Shown here: positions 41,931 to 50,600 of the stretch, one piece after another | Layout of the letters: every line of letters begins with the position of its first letter | Position numbering within the stretch: position 1 is the stretch's first letter | Assembly: GCA_050248155.1 (NCBI GenBank) | Contig: JBFWSW010000002.1 | Span: forward strand, 1 to 64,000 | Source: VFMC01 sp050248155 | GTDB taxonomy: Bacteria > Actinomycetota > Acidimicrobiia > Acidimicrobiales > Ilumatobacteraceae | DNA length: 64,000 bases | Direction of reading: 5' to 3' | The notes under the pieces: generated by a model | Seen by the model: the letters and a program-made list of their open reading frames with translations, nothing else | Database searches by the model: none | Told to the model about the DNA's origin: nothing | Made by a program: the position numbers and the translations under genes

Positions 41931-42782
41931 GTGTCGGCCGAGGTACCGCCCAGCTGGCTCACGCCTGACAGCCTCCTCGTGCGCGACCGCATCGCGGTCG
42001 TCACCGGCGCGGGCGCCGGGATCGGCAAGGGCGTCGCGCTCGCACTGGCACGCTTCGGTGCCGACGTCGCCATCTGCGACCGCGACGCGGCGACGGTCGA
42101 GCAGACGCGTGTCGAGTGCGAAGCGCTGGGAAGCCACGCGCTCGCGCATCACCTCGACGTCCGCGACGCCGACGGCGTCACGCGCTGGTTCGCCGAGATC
42201 GGCGCCGAGTTCGGTCGCGTCGACATCCTCGTCAACAACGCGGGCGGCACGTTCCAAGCGCTGTTCGCGGACACCAGTCCCAGGGGCGAGGACACCCTCA
42301 TCCGCGAGAACTTCACGAGCGCGACCGACGTCATCCGCAAGGCCCTCCCTCTCGTCACCGACGGCGCGTCGATCGTCAACGTCACGTCGATCGAGGCCTG
42401 GCGCGGCTGCCCGGGGCTCAGCATCTACGGCGCGATGAAGGCCGCCCTCGAGAACCTCACGATGTCGCTGGCGCTCGAGCTGGGGCACCGGCAGATCAGG
42501 GTGAACACCGTCGCCCCCGACTCGATCGTGTCGCCGGGTGGTCAAGACGTCGCCACGCGGCCACCGTCGGAGTTCACCTTGCCCGGGCTCGGCCAGGGCT
42601 CGTACGTCCCGAGCACGCCGCTTCGGTTCCTCGGCGACCCCGACGACGTGGCGGCAGCCGTGCTGTACCTCGCGAGCCCCATGTCGCGGTTCGTCACGGG
42701 CAGCACGCTCCGGGTCGACGGTGGCAACCACGCTGCAGGTGGGTGGTTCCGTCGCAGCGACGTGCTGCCGCCGATCGAGTGA
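41931..42782 (+). CDS. Short-chain dehydrogenase/reductase
   Basis: This 283-residue classical SDR has IAVVTGAGAGIGKGVALALA, DILVNNAGGTF, Ser in VNVTSIEAWRG, and SIYGAMKAALEN with Tyr and Lys. The last residues VTGSTLRVDGGNHAAGGWFR fit a full-length member. It starts with GTG one base after the preceding stop, so it is tightly coupled to the MFE-2-like SDR. It likely oxidises an alcohol on the ring or chain; the substrate is not deducible. Confidence 0.85.
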   Translation: MSAEVPPSWLTPDSLLVRDRIAVVTGAGAGIGKGVALALARFGADVAICDRDAATVEQTRVECEALGSHALAHHLDVRDADGVTRWFAEIGAEFGRVDILVNNAGGTFQALFADTSPRGEDTLIRENFTSATDVIRKALPLVTDGASIVNVTSIEAWRGCPGLSIYGAMKAALENLTMSLALELGHRQIRVNTVAPDSIVSPGGQDVATRPPSEFTLPGLGQGSYVPSTPLRFLGDPDDVAAAVLYLASPMSRFVTGSTLRVDGGNHAAGGWFRRSDVLPPIE

Positions 42783-42801
42783 CGGCACGGGCGGACGAGC
42801 G

Positions 42802-43674
42802 ATGAAGTGGGGAGTCATCCTGCCGACAACCGAGATCGGGACCGATCCGGACGACATCCGTCGCTACATCGCCGCAGCGGAGGACGCCGGCTACGACCAC
42901 GTCTTCCTGTACGACCACGTGGTCGGCGCTGACATCAGCAACCGCCCGAACTGGCCGGGGCCCTACACGCACCTGACGCAGTTCCACGAGCCGATGGTGC
43001 TGTTCGGCTTCCTGGCCGCCATCTGCCGGCTCGAGCTCGTGACCGGGATCCTCATCCTGCCCCAGCGGCAGACGGTGCTCGTCGCGAAGCAGGCCGCCGA
43101 GGTGGACCTGCTGACGCGTGGGCGGCTGCGGCTCGGGGTGGGCATCGGCTGGAACCCGGTCGAGTACGAGTCCCTCGGCATGTCGTTCGCCACCAAGGCG
43201 CGCCGGCTCGAGGAGCAGATGGATCTGCTGCGGCAGCTGTGGACCAGCCCGCTCGTGCACGTGCGGACCGACGACCACCGGGTGATCGACGCCGGCATCA
43301 ACCCGCTACCCGTGCAGCGGCCGATCCCCCTGTGGCTCTCGGGTGCACCCATCGACCGTGTGATCGATCGCGTGGCTCGGCTCGCAGACGGCTGGATGCC
43401 CCTCGGTGTTCCCAGCCCGGCGCTGGCGCAGGCTGCAGACGAGATCCGCAGGCGTGCCGAGGTGCTCGGTCGCGATCCCTCGGCGATCGGCGTCCAGGCG
43501 CAACTGCCCCTCGTCGGGCCGGCCGAGGGCCGGACGTCGGAGCTGGCCGCACGCTGGTCGCAGGTCGGCGCGACCCACGTGGCGGTCAACACGATGAACG
43601 CGTCGATCGGTGACGTCGACGAGCACATCCGCGTCATCCGGGCCGCCGCGCGCGAGCTGCGGATCGGGACCTGA
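42802..43674 (+). CDS. LLM-class F420-dependent oxidoreductase (TIGR03619-like)
   Basis: The 290-residue protein opens MKWGVILPTTEIGTDPDDIR and has AGYDHVFLYDHVVGADI, LELVTGILILPQRQTVLVAK and GRLRLGVGIGWNPVEYESLG, the TIGR03619-type pattern shared with the protein at 36526. It is monomeric-length, without EHH. It lies 19 bases after an SDR stop within the seven-gene run, which suggests a redox step within the same pathway, perhaps with F420. Confidence 0.85.
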   Translation: MKWGVILPTTEIGTDPDDIRRYIAAAEDAGYDHVFLYDHVVGADISNRPNWPGPYTHLTQFHEPMVLFGFLAAICRLELVTGILILPQRQTVLVAKQAAEVDLLTRGRLRLGVGIGWNPVEYESLGMSFATKARRLEEQMDLLRQLWTSPLVHVRTDDHRVIDAGINPLPVQRPIPLWLSGAPIDRVIDRVARLADGWMPLGVPSPALAQAADEIRRRAEVLGRDPSAIGVQAQLPLVGPAEGRTSELAARWSQVGATHVAVNTMNASIGDVDEHIRVIRAAARELRIGT

Positions 43675-43690
43675 ACGGGAAGGTTGGACT

Positions 43691-44440
43691 GTGGCAGCAC
43701 GAGGACTTGCGGTCGTGGCGGGGGGCATGGGCGGCATCGGCTCGGCGGTGGTGGCCGACCTCGCCGAGCACGGACACGAGGTGGTCGCGGTGGACCGCCG
43801 GACCGACACGTCGGACGAGTGGCTGGACGAGATGCAGAGTCGGTTCGGCGAGCAGGTCCAGCTCGAGGACGTCGACGTCACCGACGAGTCGGCCGTGCAG
43901 GGCCTCGCCGACCGGCTGGCAGCGCGTGGTGCCGAGGTGGCGTACCTGGTGAACGCGCAGGCCACCCTCGTGCGCGCACCGATCTGGGAGCTGCCGGTGC
44001 GCCACTTCGAGCTGGTGCACCGCGTGAACGTGCTCGGGACGTTCCTCATGTGCCGCGCGTTCGCGAAGCCGATGACCGAGCGCCGGTTCGGGCGCATCGT
44101 GAACTTCACGTCGGTCTGGTCGTTCCAGCCGGGCGAGCACCAGGTCGCGTATGCGTCGGCCAAGGCCGGCGTGACCGGGCTGACGCGAGCGCTGGCCGTC
44201 GACCTCGCGCCGTTCGACGTGGTCGTGAACGTGGTCTGCCCCGGATTGGTGTGGCACGAGCGCCTGCGCGGGGTCTCGCCCGACTCGGTCATCGACGCAC
44301 AGATCGCGCGCACGCCGGCCGGACGCGCGGGGACGGTCGAGGAGGCGGCGGCGCTCGTGCGCTTCCTCCTCAGCGACGACTGCTCGTTCGTCAATGGTCA
44401 GGTGGTCCACCTGAACGGCGCCGAGTACATGGCCGGTTGA
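43691..44440 (+). CDS. Short-chain dehydrogenase/reductase
   Basis: A 249-residue SDR: LAVVAGGMGGIGSAVVADLA (the usual TG is AG), NAQATLV in place of NAG, NFTSVWSFQPG with the Ser, and VAYASAKAGVTG with Tyr/Lys. The divergent NAQ motif and the AG start set it apart from the two preceding SDRs. GAAGG precedes GTG 43691. It is the last gene of the 37670-44440 run; a class A operator follows 47 bases later and starts a new unit. Confidence 0.85.
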   Translation: MAARGLAVVAGGMGGIGSAVVADLAEHGHEVVAVDRRTDTSDEWLDEMQSRFGEQVQLEDVDVTDESAVQGLADRLAARGAEVAYLVNAQATLVRAPIWELPVRHFELVHRVNVLGTFLMCRAFAKPMTERRFGRIVNFTSVWSFQPGEHQVAYASAKAGVTGLTRALAVDLAPFDVVVNVVCPGLVWHERLRGVSPDSVIDAQIARTPAGRAGTVEEAAALVRFLLSDDCSFVNGQVVHLNGAEYMAG

Positions 44441-44486
44441 GCCGACGCCGGCGTTCGGCGCTCCCGAATGCAGCCGGGTTGCAAAT

Positions 44487-44500
44487 TGACCGGTTGTTTG
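44487..44500. promoter_or_regulatory. Class A operator TGACCG-GT-TGTTTG
   Basis: 53 bases before the GTG at 44553; one half-site is strong (CAAACA on the minus strand), the other weaker. It separates the preceding run from the third LLM cassette. Confidence 0.65.
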
Positions 44501-44552
44501 AGATTCTGTGGGCCTCCGCAGTCCATGGGGAATCGAGCGTGAGGAGAAGCAC

Positions 44553-45815
44553 GTGAAGGTCTGTCACTTCAGCCTGCAGGGCGACGTCACGTTGCCGGCC
44601 GACTTCCGGGAGCGTTACGAGAGCCCGTGGGTGACGCCACCGAACCGCGAGTTCGCGAAGCCCGAACTGCGTGCCCGCATGTTCAACGAGGTCCTCGACG
44701 AGCTCGAGCTCTCCAGCCGCCTTGGCTTCGACGGCGTTTGCGTCAACGAGCACCACTCGTCGCTGTACGCGGTGACTCCCTGCCCGAACTTGTATGCGTC
44801 GGCACTCGCACGCTCCACCACCGACAGCGCCATCCTGGTGCTCGGCAACGCGCTGCCGTCGCGGGGCAACCCGGTCCGGTTGGCGGAGGAGTACGCGTTC
44901 ATCGACTGCCTGAGCGAGGGACGGTTGGTCGCGGGCCTGCCGCTCGGGTCGTGCATGGACGTGAACCACGTCTACGGCGTCATCCCGAGCGAGACGCGCC
45001 CACGCTTCCGCGAGGGCGTCGATCTCATGCTGAAGGCCTGGACGCAGCCAGGGCCGTTCCCCTACAACGGCCGGTTCAACAAGCTCCGGAACGTGAACCC
45101 CGACCCGCTGCCGTACCAGCAGCCGCGCCCGCCCGTCTGGCTGCTCGGTGCCGAGAGCAAGGACACGTGGGAGTTCGCCGTGCAGAACGACTTCGCCTAC
45201 GGCTTCTTCAGCTTCTTCGGATACGAGTACGGCCGCGCCGGGCTGCAGGATTACTGGGACACGGTGGCCGAGTACGGCAAGGCGCTGAACCCGTACCGGG
45301 TGGCATTCCTGCAGATGGTGTGCGTGTCGGAGACCGACGACGCGACCGAGGAGGAGTACGCCGAGCACGTGTTCACGCTGTTCGACCAGTTCCTCACGAC
45401 GCCGCCGTACTTCTTCGATCCGCCGGGCTACAAGCTCGAGCGATCGATCTTCCGCGCGAACTCGGGCACAGAGCGGCTGCAGAAGGCCCTGGCGGCGAAC
45501 GACCCCACCTTGCCGAGAGGGGAGCGGTGGCAGCGCATGGTCGATGCCGGCTTCGTCATCGCGGGCAGCCCCGCCACCGTGCGCGACCGGCTGGCCGCGA
45601 TGGCGACCGATCTGAACATCGGACACCTGCTGGCGCTGTTCCAGATGGGATCGCTGCCCCACGAGCAGGCGATGAAGAACATCACCCTGTTCGGCGAGCA
45701 GGTGCTCCCCTCGTTGCGCGACATCCACGACGACGGCGGCTGGGAGGACGACTGGTGGCCCACGGGCGCTCGTCGCCGTGACGTCCCGGCGCGCGCGACC
45801 GAGGTGCCGGCATGA
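44553..45815 (+). CDS. LLM-class flavin-dependent oxidoreductase of the third cassette
   Basis: The 420-residue protein begins MKVCHFSLQGDVTLPADF and carries LGFDGVCVNEHHSSLYAVTP, FIDCLSEGRLVAGLPLGSCM and PPVWLLGAES, showing close kinship to the LLM at 37670. GTG 44553 has GAGGAG seven bases upstream. It is followed with ATGA overlap by the hydrolase at 45812, so the pair is translationally coupled. Two near-identical-architecture cassettes suggest action on homologous substrates or successive rings. Confidence 0.85.
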   Translation: MKVCHFSLQGDVTLPADFRERYESPWVTPPNREFAKPELRARMFNEVLDELELSSRLGFDGVCVNEHHSSLYAVTPCPNLYASALARSTTDSAILVLGNALPSRGNPVRLAEEYAFIDCLSEGRLVAGLPLGSCMDVNHVYGVIPSETRPRFREGVDLMLKAWTQPGPFPYNGRFNKLRNVNPDPLPYQQPRPPVWLLGAESKDTWEFAVQNDFAYGFFSFFGYEYGRAGLQDYWDTVAEYGKALNPYRVAFLQMVCVSETDDATEEEYAEHVFTLFDQFLTTPPYFFDPPGYKLERSIFRANSGTERLQKALAANDPTLPRGERWQRMVDAGFVIAGSPATVRDRLAAMATDLNIGHLLALFQMGSLPHEQAMKNITLFGEQVLPSLRDIHDDGGWEDDWWPTGARRRDVPARATEVPA

Positions 45816-46585
45816 GCGCGGTCGATGCGGTGGACGTGACCCGGTCGGAGGTGCTCGAGGGTGATCGCCGGACCGAGGTGTGGACCGGTGGGAGTGGCCC
45901 GACGCTGCTGTACCTGCACTCCGAGGACGCGGCCGGGTGGAACCCGTTGCTCGAGCGGCTGGCCGCCTCGTTCACCGTCGTGGCGCCCGCGATCGCAGCC
46001 ACCGAGGAGGCGTTGGCCTCGATGGACGGACTGCACGATCTGCTCGTCTACGTGCTCGATGTGATGGACGCGCTCGGGCTCGAGCGGGTGCCGGTCGTGG
46101 GCGAGTCCTTCGGGGCGATGGTGGCTGCCGAGCTGGCAGCGATCGCGCGCGAGCGGGTCGACTCGCTCGTCCTGCTTGCGCCGCTCGGCCTGTGGGACGA
46201 CGCCCGGCCCGTGCCCGACCTGTACGCGGCGCCGGCAGACGTGCTCGCCGACCGGCACTTCGGGGACGCCGCAGCAGGCGCGGCGTGGGCGGACCGGCTC
46301 GCCGACAAGGACCGATGGGTCGAGCGGATGAGGTCGATGCGAACCGCGTTGCACTTCGTGTTCCCGATCCCCGAGATCGGGCTGTCACGTCGCCTCCACC
46401 GCATCGTCGCGCCGACCACGATCGTCTGGGGCGACGGCGACGGAGTGGTCGACCCGTCCTACGCGAACGACTTCGCGCGAGCCATCGCCGATGCGCGCAT
46501 CGAGGCGATCGCCGGAGCCGGCCACCTGCTCTCGTCCGACGCCACCGACGAGGTCGCCCGCGTCATCACGAACGCGCTGGCCTGA
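45812..46585 (+). CDS. Alpha/beta hydrolase of the third LLM cassette
   Basis: This 257-residue hydrolase has LLYLHSEDAAGWNP, the elbow VVGESFGAMVAAELAAIARE with Ser in GESFG, TIVWGDGDGVVDP for the acid and AIAGAGHLLSSD for His. The size equals that of its counterpart at 38949. It converges with the LLM gene on the minus strand, overlapping by 20 bases. It probably opens a lactone or cleaves a C-C or ester bond formed by the coupled flavin enzyme. Confidence 0.85.
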   Translation: MSAVDAVDVTRSEVLEGDRRTEVWTGGSGPTLLYLHSEDAAGWNPLLERLAASFTVVAPAIAATEEALASMDGLHDLLVYVLDVMDALGLERVPVVGESFGAMVAAELAAIARERVDSLVLLAPLGLWDDARPVPDLYAAPADVLADRHFGDAAAGAAWADRLADKDRWVERMRSMRTALHFVFPIPEIGLSRRLHRIVAPTTIVWGDGDGVVDPSYANDFARAIADARIEAIAGAGHLLSSDATDEVARVITNALA

Positions 46586-47582
46586 GCTTCGGCAGCACCT
46601 CGCGCTCGAACAGCCGCACGCTGCTCCACGCGAGGTCGGCAGGGATGCCGCCCATCAGGGGGTGCAGGGTCAGCGAGCCCTGCTCGCGCGCGAGGTCGAC
46701 GCACTGGTCGGGCGTCACGACCCGATAGATGCCGCTCTCGCGCACGGCCTCGACGTCGGACGCATCGCGCACCCGATACGACGAGTCGTGGTCGGTGCCC
46801 TGCCACGAGTCGTAGCTGCTGGCGTCGAACACCGCGTACTGCCCGATCTGCGACCACGTGGCCTCGACATCCTCGGACACCATCACGAACGCCGCGCCAC
46901 CGGACCCCGAGAACGTGCCTCGATACCCCTCGTCGGCGCAGGCTTGCTCGTACACGGCCCGGAGGTCGGGGTCGTCGACACCGGCGAACATGGGCAGGCG
47001 CAGGCGTGCGGCGCGACGTGCCGCAGCCTCGGAGCTGCCACCCATCGCCATCCGGACGCCGTCGGGCGATGCCGGCCGGGGCGTGACGACGATGGTGCGG
47101 CCACGCCACTCGAACGGTTCACCGGTCCACGCCGACCGCATCACGTTGACGTACTCCTCGAGGAGCGACCCCCGCTGCCGGCGCGGCACCCCTGCCATCT
47201 CGAACTCCTCGACGCGGTACCCGGCGCCCGCGACGAAGCTGAATCGCCCAGGAGCGATCAGGTCGATCGTCGCGAGCTGTTCGGCGAGCCGGACCGGATC
47301 GTGGAGGGGGACCAGCGCGGCAGCGACGTTCAGCTTGATGCGCTCGGTGCGCCCGAGGATCGCGGCGGCCAGCGTGAACGGCGACGACAGGTACCCGTCC
47401 GGGGTGCCGTGGTGCTCGGACAGGGCGACGAAGCGGAAGCCGTGCTCCTCGGCCCAGCTCGACATCTGGAGCGCTGCCGCGTACTGGCCGCGGTGATCAG
47501 CGGGGCTCGACTCGGGTACGCGGAGGTCGAACCGGATGCCGAGGCGGATGTTGCTGGGCGTGGAGGCAGCGACGTCGTTCAC
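46566..47582 (-). CDS. LLM-class flavin-dependent oxidoreductase
   Basis: The 338-residue product has GFRFVALSEHHGTPDGYLSS, KLNVAAALVPLHDPVRLAEQ and IDLIAPGRFSFVAGAGYRVE, that is a luciferase-like barrel with an EHH loop but no linked hydrolase. Family similarity begins at IRLGIRFDL, so GTG 47582 is the chosen start. It is divergent from an acyl-CoA dehydrogenase with a class A operator between. Confidence 0.85.
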   Translation of the reverse strand: MNDVAASTPSNIRLGIRFDLRVPESSPADHRGQYAAALQMSSWAEEHGFRFVALSEHHGTPDGYLSSPFTLAAAILGRTERIKLNVAAALVPLHDPVRLAEQLATIDLIAPGRFSFVAGAGYRVEEFEMAGVPRRQRGSLLEEYVNVMRSAWTGEPFEWRGRTIVVTPRPASPDGVRMAMGGSSEAAARRAARLRLPMFAGVDDPDLRAVYEQACADEGYRGTFSGSGGAAFVMVSEDVEATWSQIGQYAVFDASSYDSWQGTDHDSSYRVRDASDVEAVRESGIYRVVTPDQCVDLAREQGSLTLHPLMGGIPADLAWSSVRLFEREVLPKLRPARS

Positions 47583-47615
47583 GGTGACAGTGTGCTGTGC
47601 GCAGCCTGTGTCAAT

Positions 47616-47629
47616 CAACCGTTGGTTTG
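47616..47629. promoter_or_regulatory. Class A operator CAACCG-TT-GGTTTG
   Basis: Between the divergent LLM (start 47582) and acyl-CoA dehydrogenase (start 47677) genes. Confidence 0.75.
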
Positions 47630-47676
47630 TCGTAGGTGCGCCTGCATACACTCCGAGAGCCCACGACAGGAGGTCG

Positions 47677-48909
47677 ATGATCGTGCCCGTGGCTGAGAGC
47701 AGCGCCGACGAAGCGGCGTTCCGCGACGACGCGCTCGCGTTCCTGCGCGCCAACGCAGCGGAACGCCGGGTCGAGGACACCGCGTGGGGCGTCGGCACCG
47801 ATCGGGTGGGCCTGTTCGACGACCCGGCAGCCGAGCGCGATCTGCTCGAGGAAGCGCGCGCGTGGCGCCGCACGGTGTTCGATGCAGGGTGGGCGTGGAT
47901 CACCGGTCCGCCCGAGTTCGGCGGGCGCGGCCTCTCGCCGCGGTTCGCGCGCCTGTACGCCCAGCTCGAGGAGGGCTTCGACACGCCCGACCAGATGCGG
48001 CTGTCGGTCGGAACCGGGATGGTGGGCCCCACCATCGCCGCCCACGGGAGCGACGTGGCCAGGCAGCGGTACCTCGCCGCCATCTACCGTGCCGACATCG
48101 TCGCCTGTCAGCTCTTCTCCGAGCCGGGTGCGGGCTCGGACCTCGCTGCGATCCGGACCCGCGCGACTCGGGTCGCCGACGGCTGGCGGATCACCGGGCA
48201 GAAGGTGTGGACGTCGGGCGGGCACCTGAGCGACATCGGCATGGTGCTCGCTCGGACCGGCGATGAAGCGGGCAGGCACCGCGGCCTGACGATGTTCATC
48301 ATCGACATGCACGCGCCCGGGGTCGACGTTCGCCCGCTCCGGCAGATGACCGGCGACGCGTCGTTCGACGAGGTGTACCTCGACGATGTCGCGGTCGCTG
48401 ACGAGCTCCGGCTCGGCGCCGTCGACGAGGGATGGTCGGTGATGATGACCACGCTCCTGAACGAGCGCGGATCCATCGGGGGAGGCGGCCGTGGCGTCGG
48501 GGGTGGTGACCACCTGTACCGCCGTCTGGTCTCGGTGGCCGAACAGGTCGGTCGCAGGGGAGACCCGGTCGTCCGTCAACGCCTCGCCGACCTGCGCACC
48601 CGGCTGTCCATCGCCGCGTGGTTCCAGGCGCGGATGGCGGCCCAGGACGCAGGGGGTCGCGACCCGGGTCCGATCGTCGCGCTCAGCAAGATCATGCTGA
48701 CCGACAACCTGCAGCGGACGAGCGCGCTCGCGACCGAGCTCCTCGGCGCGTCGCTGCTCGCCGACTCGGGGGCGTGGGGCACCTACGCCTGGAGCGAGCT
48801 CGTGCTCGGTGTCCCCGGGCTCCGCGTGGGCGGCGGCACCGACGAGGTGCAGAAGAACATGCTCGGCGAGCGGGTGCTCGGCCTCCCTCGCGAACCCCGA
48901 CCGGGGTGA
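47677..48909 (+). CDS. Acyl-CoA dehydrogenase, FadE17/FadE34-like
   Basis: The 410-residue flavoprotein contains GWAWITGPPEFGGRGLSP, ACQLFSEPGAGSDLAAIRTR, GWRITGQKVWTSGGHLSD and ends GGGTDEVQKNMLGERVLGLP. The GTDEVQKNML phrase, without Glu at the EGT position, is characteristic of subunits of actinobacterial heteromeric dehydrogenases used for steroid side chains and similar bulky CoA esters. No second subunit is adjacent; the enzyme at 15026 is the only other one in the window. ATG 47677 follows ACAGGAGG. Confidence 0.85.
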   Translation: MIVPVAESSADEAAFRDDALAFLRANAAERRVEDTAWGVGTDRVGLFDDPAAERDLLEEARAWRRTVFDAGWAWITGPPEFGGRGLSPRFARLYAQLEEGFDTPDQMRLSVGTGMVGPTIAAHGSDVARQRYLAAIYRADIVACQLFSEPGAGSDLAAIRTRATRVADGWRITGQKVWTSGGHLSDIGMVLARTGDEAGRHRGLTMFIIDMHAPGVDVRPLRQMTGDASFDEVYLDDVAVADELRLGAVDEGWSVMMTTLLNERGSIGGGGRGVGGGDHLYRRLVSVAEQVGRRGDPVVRQRLADLRTRLSIAAWFQARMAAQDAGGRDPGPIVALSKIMLTDNLQRTSALATELLGASLLADSGAWGTYAWSELVLGVPGLRVGGGTDEVQKNMLGERVLGLPREPRPG

Positions 48910-48951
48910 CGCGGGCTTGACGACGACCAGGTGTCACCGTAGAGTCTGAAC

Positions 48952-48965
48952 CAGACGGTCGTTTG
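48952..48965. promoter_or_regulatory. Class A operator CAGACG-GT-CGTTTG
   Basis: 35 bases before the GTG of the LIV-type binding-protein gene; brings this importer into the regulon. Confidence 0.8.
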
Positions 48966-48999
48966 ATGACGATCCGACCGGACTCACAAGGGGGAACAC

Positions 49000-50523
49000 G
49001 TGCACGTGACCGGGACAGGCCAGTTCAGCGGTACACGACCGCGGCGCCACCGCGTGGCGATCGCGCTCACCGCACTGCTCGCGCTCACTGCCGCAGCATG
49101 CGGTGGTGACGACGATGACGGTGGCGCGGCGACGACAGCGGACAACACCGCTGCGCCGGCGACGACAACGGAGGACAGTGGTACGCCGACCACCGGCGCC
49201 GACGGCGGACCGACGACGTCCGCCGGCGACGAGGGCACGCCGACCACTGGCGCCGACACAGGCGACGGGTCGACCCCCAGCGCCCCCGGGCGTGACGATG
49301 CGATCGCCGCGGCCATCGAGACCACGGCGAGCAACCCGCTCGCGGGCACCGAGGGATCGGGCTCGACACGCGGTGTCTCCGACGACACCGTGAAGATCGG
49401 CTGCATCTTCGAGGTCGCCAACTACGCCGGCTTCGAGGAGGCGATCACGGCTCGCTTCGCCGAGGGGCCGATCAACGGCCGCACGCTCGAGCTGGTGCCG
49501 TGCGAGGACGACGCTGGCGATCCGGCGAACACGCTGACCATCGCCAAGCGCCTGGTCGAGCAGGAGAAGGTCTTCGGCATCATCACCGCGACGCAGGGCA
49601 CGACGCCCGCGTTGAGCACCTACCTGAACGAGAACGAGGTCCCCTACATCGGGTGGGGCTTCACGGACGCCTTCTGCGGCAAGCGGTGGGGCTTCGGCTT
49701 CGACGGCTGCCTCAACGGTCTGTTCTCCGACCCGGCCGAGGTGCCACAGGCGTTCCTGAACCCGTATCTCGTGCAGCCGATGGTGGACAACGCCGGCATG
49801 GACCCGAGCGAGGTGCGCGCTGCGATCATCGGGAGCGACAACGACGGCGGCCGTGCAGGCAACGCGAATTACTCGCGGCTGTTCGAAGATCTGGGCGCGA
49901 CCGTCGTCTACGCCGAGGCCGTGGTGCCGGTGCCCGGCCCCACCACCGACTACACCCCGTTCGTCCAGGCAGCGCTCGACAAGGACCCGAACGTCGTGCT
50001 GATCTCGACGCAGTTCAGTGACGTCGGCGGCCTGACCGCGGCGCTCAAGTCGGCGGGCTTCGAAGGGGCGATCATGAACTTCGTCGCCTACGTGCCCGGT
50101 CTGCTCGACGCGCTGCCGCAGCTCGCCGAGGCGCTCGAGGGCACCTACGTCCTGGCCTCGCTCGTCCCGCAAGAGCAGCAGAACGGCTACATCAAGATCG
50201 TCGAGGACTCGCTCGAGGCCGCCGGCACCGAGACCGGTCGCTTCATCACCTTCGGTGGATCGCTCGGGTACCTCATGGGCGATCAGATGTCGGCGATGAT
50301 CGAGGCGTCGGGAGAGCAGCTCGACACGGCGACGTTCGATGCAGCTGTGAACGGTGGCGACTACACCTACACCTCGCCGGGTGAGGGCGGGCCGTGCTCG
50401 CTGCCGTACCCCGGTGCGCACTACTTCTCGGCGAGCGGTTCGGCACTCGTGAAGGTCGAGGGCGGGAAGTTCTCCGTCGTGGCGCCGTACACCTGCTACT
50501 CGCCCTACGAGATCGAGCGCTAG
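49000..50523 (+). CDS. Substrate-binding lipoprotein of a LIV-type ABC transporter
   Basis: The 507-residue protein has a basic N-terminus, a hydrophobic core and the lipobox LTAAAC with Cys34, then an Asp/Thr/Gly-rich tether to about residue 100. From there a periplasmic-binding fold of the branched-chain amino acid/LivJ type follows: VSDDTVKIGCIFEVANYAGF, IINGRTLELVPCEDDAG-like segment, and QGTTPALSTYLNENEVPYIG. Such proteins also carry aromatic or steroid-like acids. The gene begins the liv unit and is followed by a hairpin. Confidence 0.9.
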   Translation: MHVTGTGQFSGTRPRRHRVAIALTALLALTAAACGGDDDDGGAATTADNTAAPATTTEDSGTPTTGADGGPTTSAGDEGTPTTGADTGDGSTPSAPGRDDAIAAAIETTASNPLAGTEGSGSTRGVSDDTVKIGCIFEVANYAGFEEAITARFAEGPINGRTLELVPCEDDAGDPANTLTIAKRLVEQEKVFGIITATQGTTPALSTYLNENEVPYIGWGFTDAFCGKRWGFGFDGCLNGLFSDPAEVPQAFLNPYLVQPMVDNAGMDPSEVRAAIIGSDNDGGRAGNANYSRLFEDLGATVVYAEAVVPVPGPTTDYTPFVQAALDKDPNVVLISTQFSDVGGLTAALKSAGFEGAIMNFVAYVPGLLDALPQLAEALEGTYVLASLVPQEQQNGYIKIVEDSLEAAGTETGRFITFGGSLGYLMGDQMSAMIEASGEQLDTATFDAAVNGGDYTYTSPGEGGPCSLPYPGAHYFSASGSALVKVEGGKFSVVAPYTCYSPYEIER

Positions 50524-50546
50524 GACCCCCACCCCCACCCACGCCG

Positions 50547-50582
50547 GAGCCCGGTCGCCGCGATGAGGCGGCGATCGGGCTC
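50547..50582 (+). terminator. 15-bp hairpin between binding-protein and permease genes (attenuator-like)
   Basis: The arms 50547-50561 and 50568-50582 pair over 15 bp with one G-T wobble and a six-base loop GATGAG. No T-run follows. Situated 24 bases after the binding-protein stop, it could stabilise that mRNA or stop part of transcription so less permease is made. Confidence 0.6.
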
Positions 50583-50600
50583 GCGGTGAGGAGGCGAACG

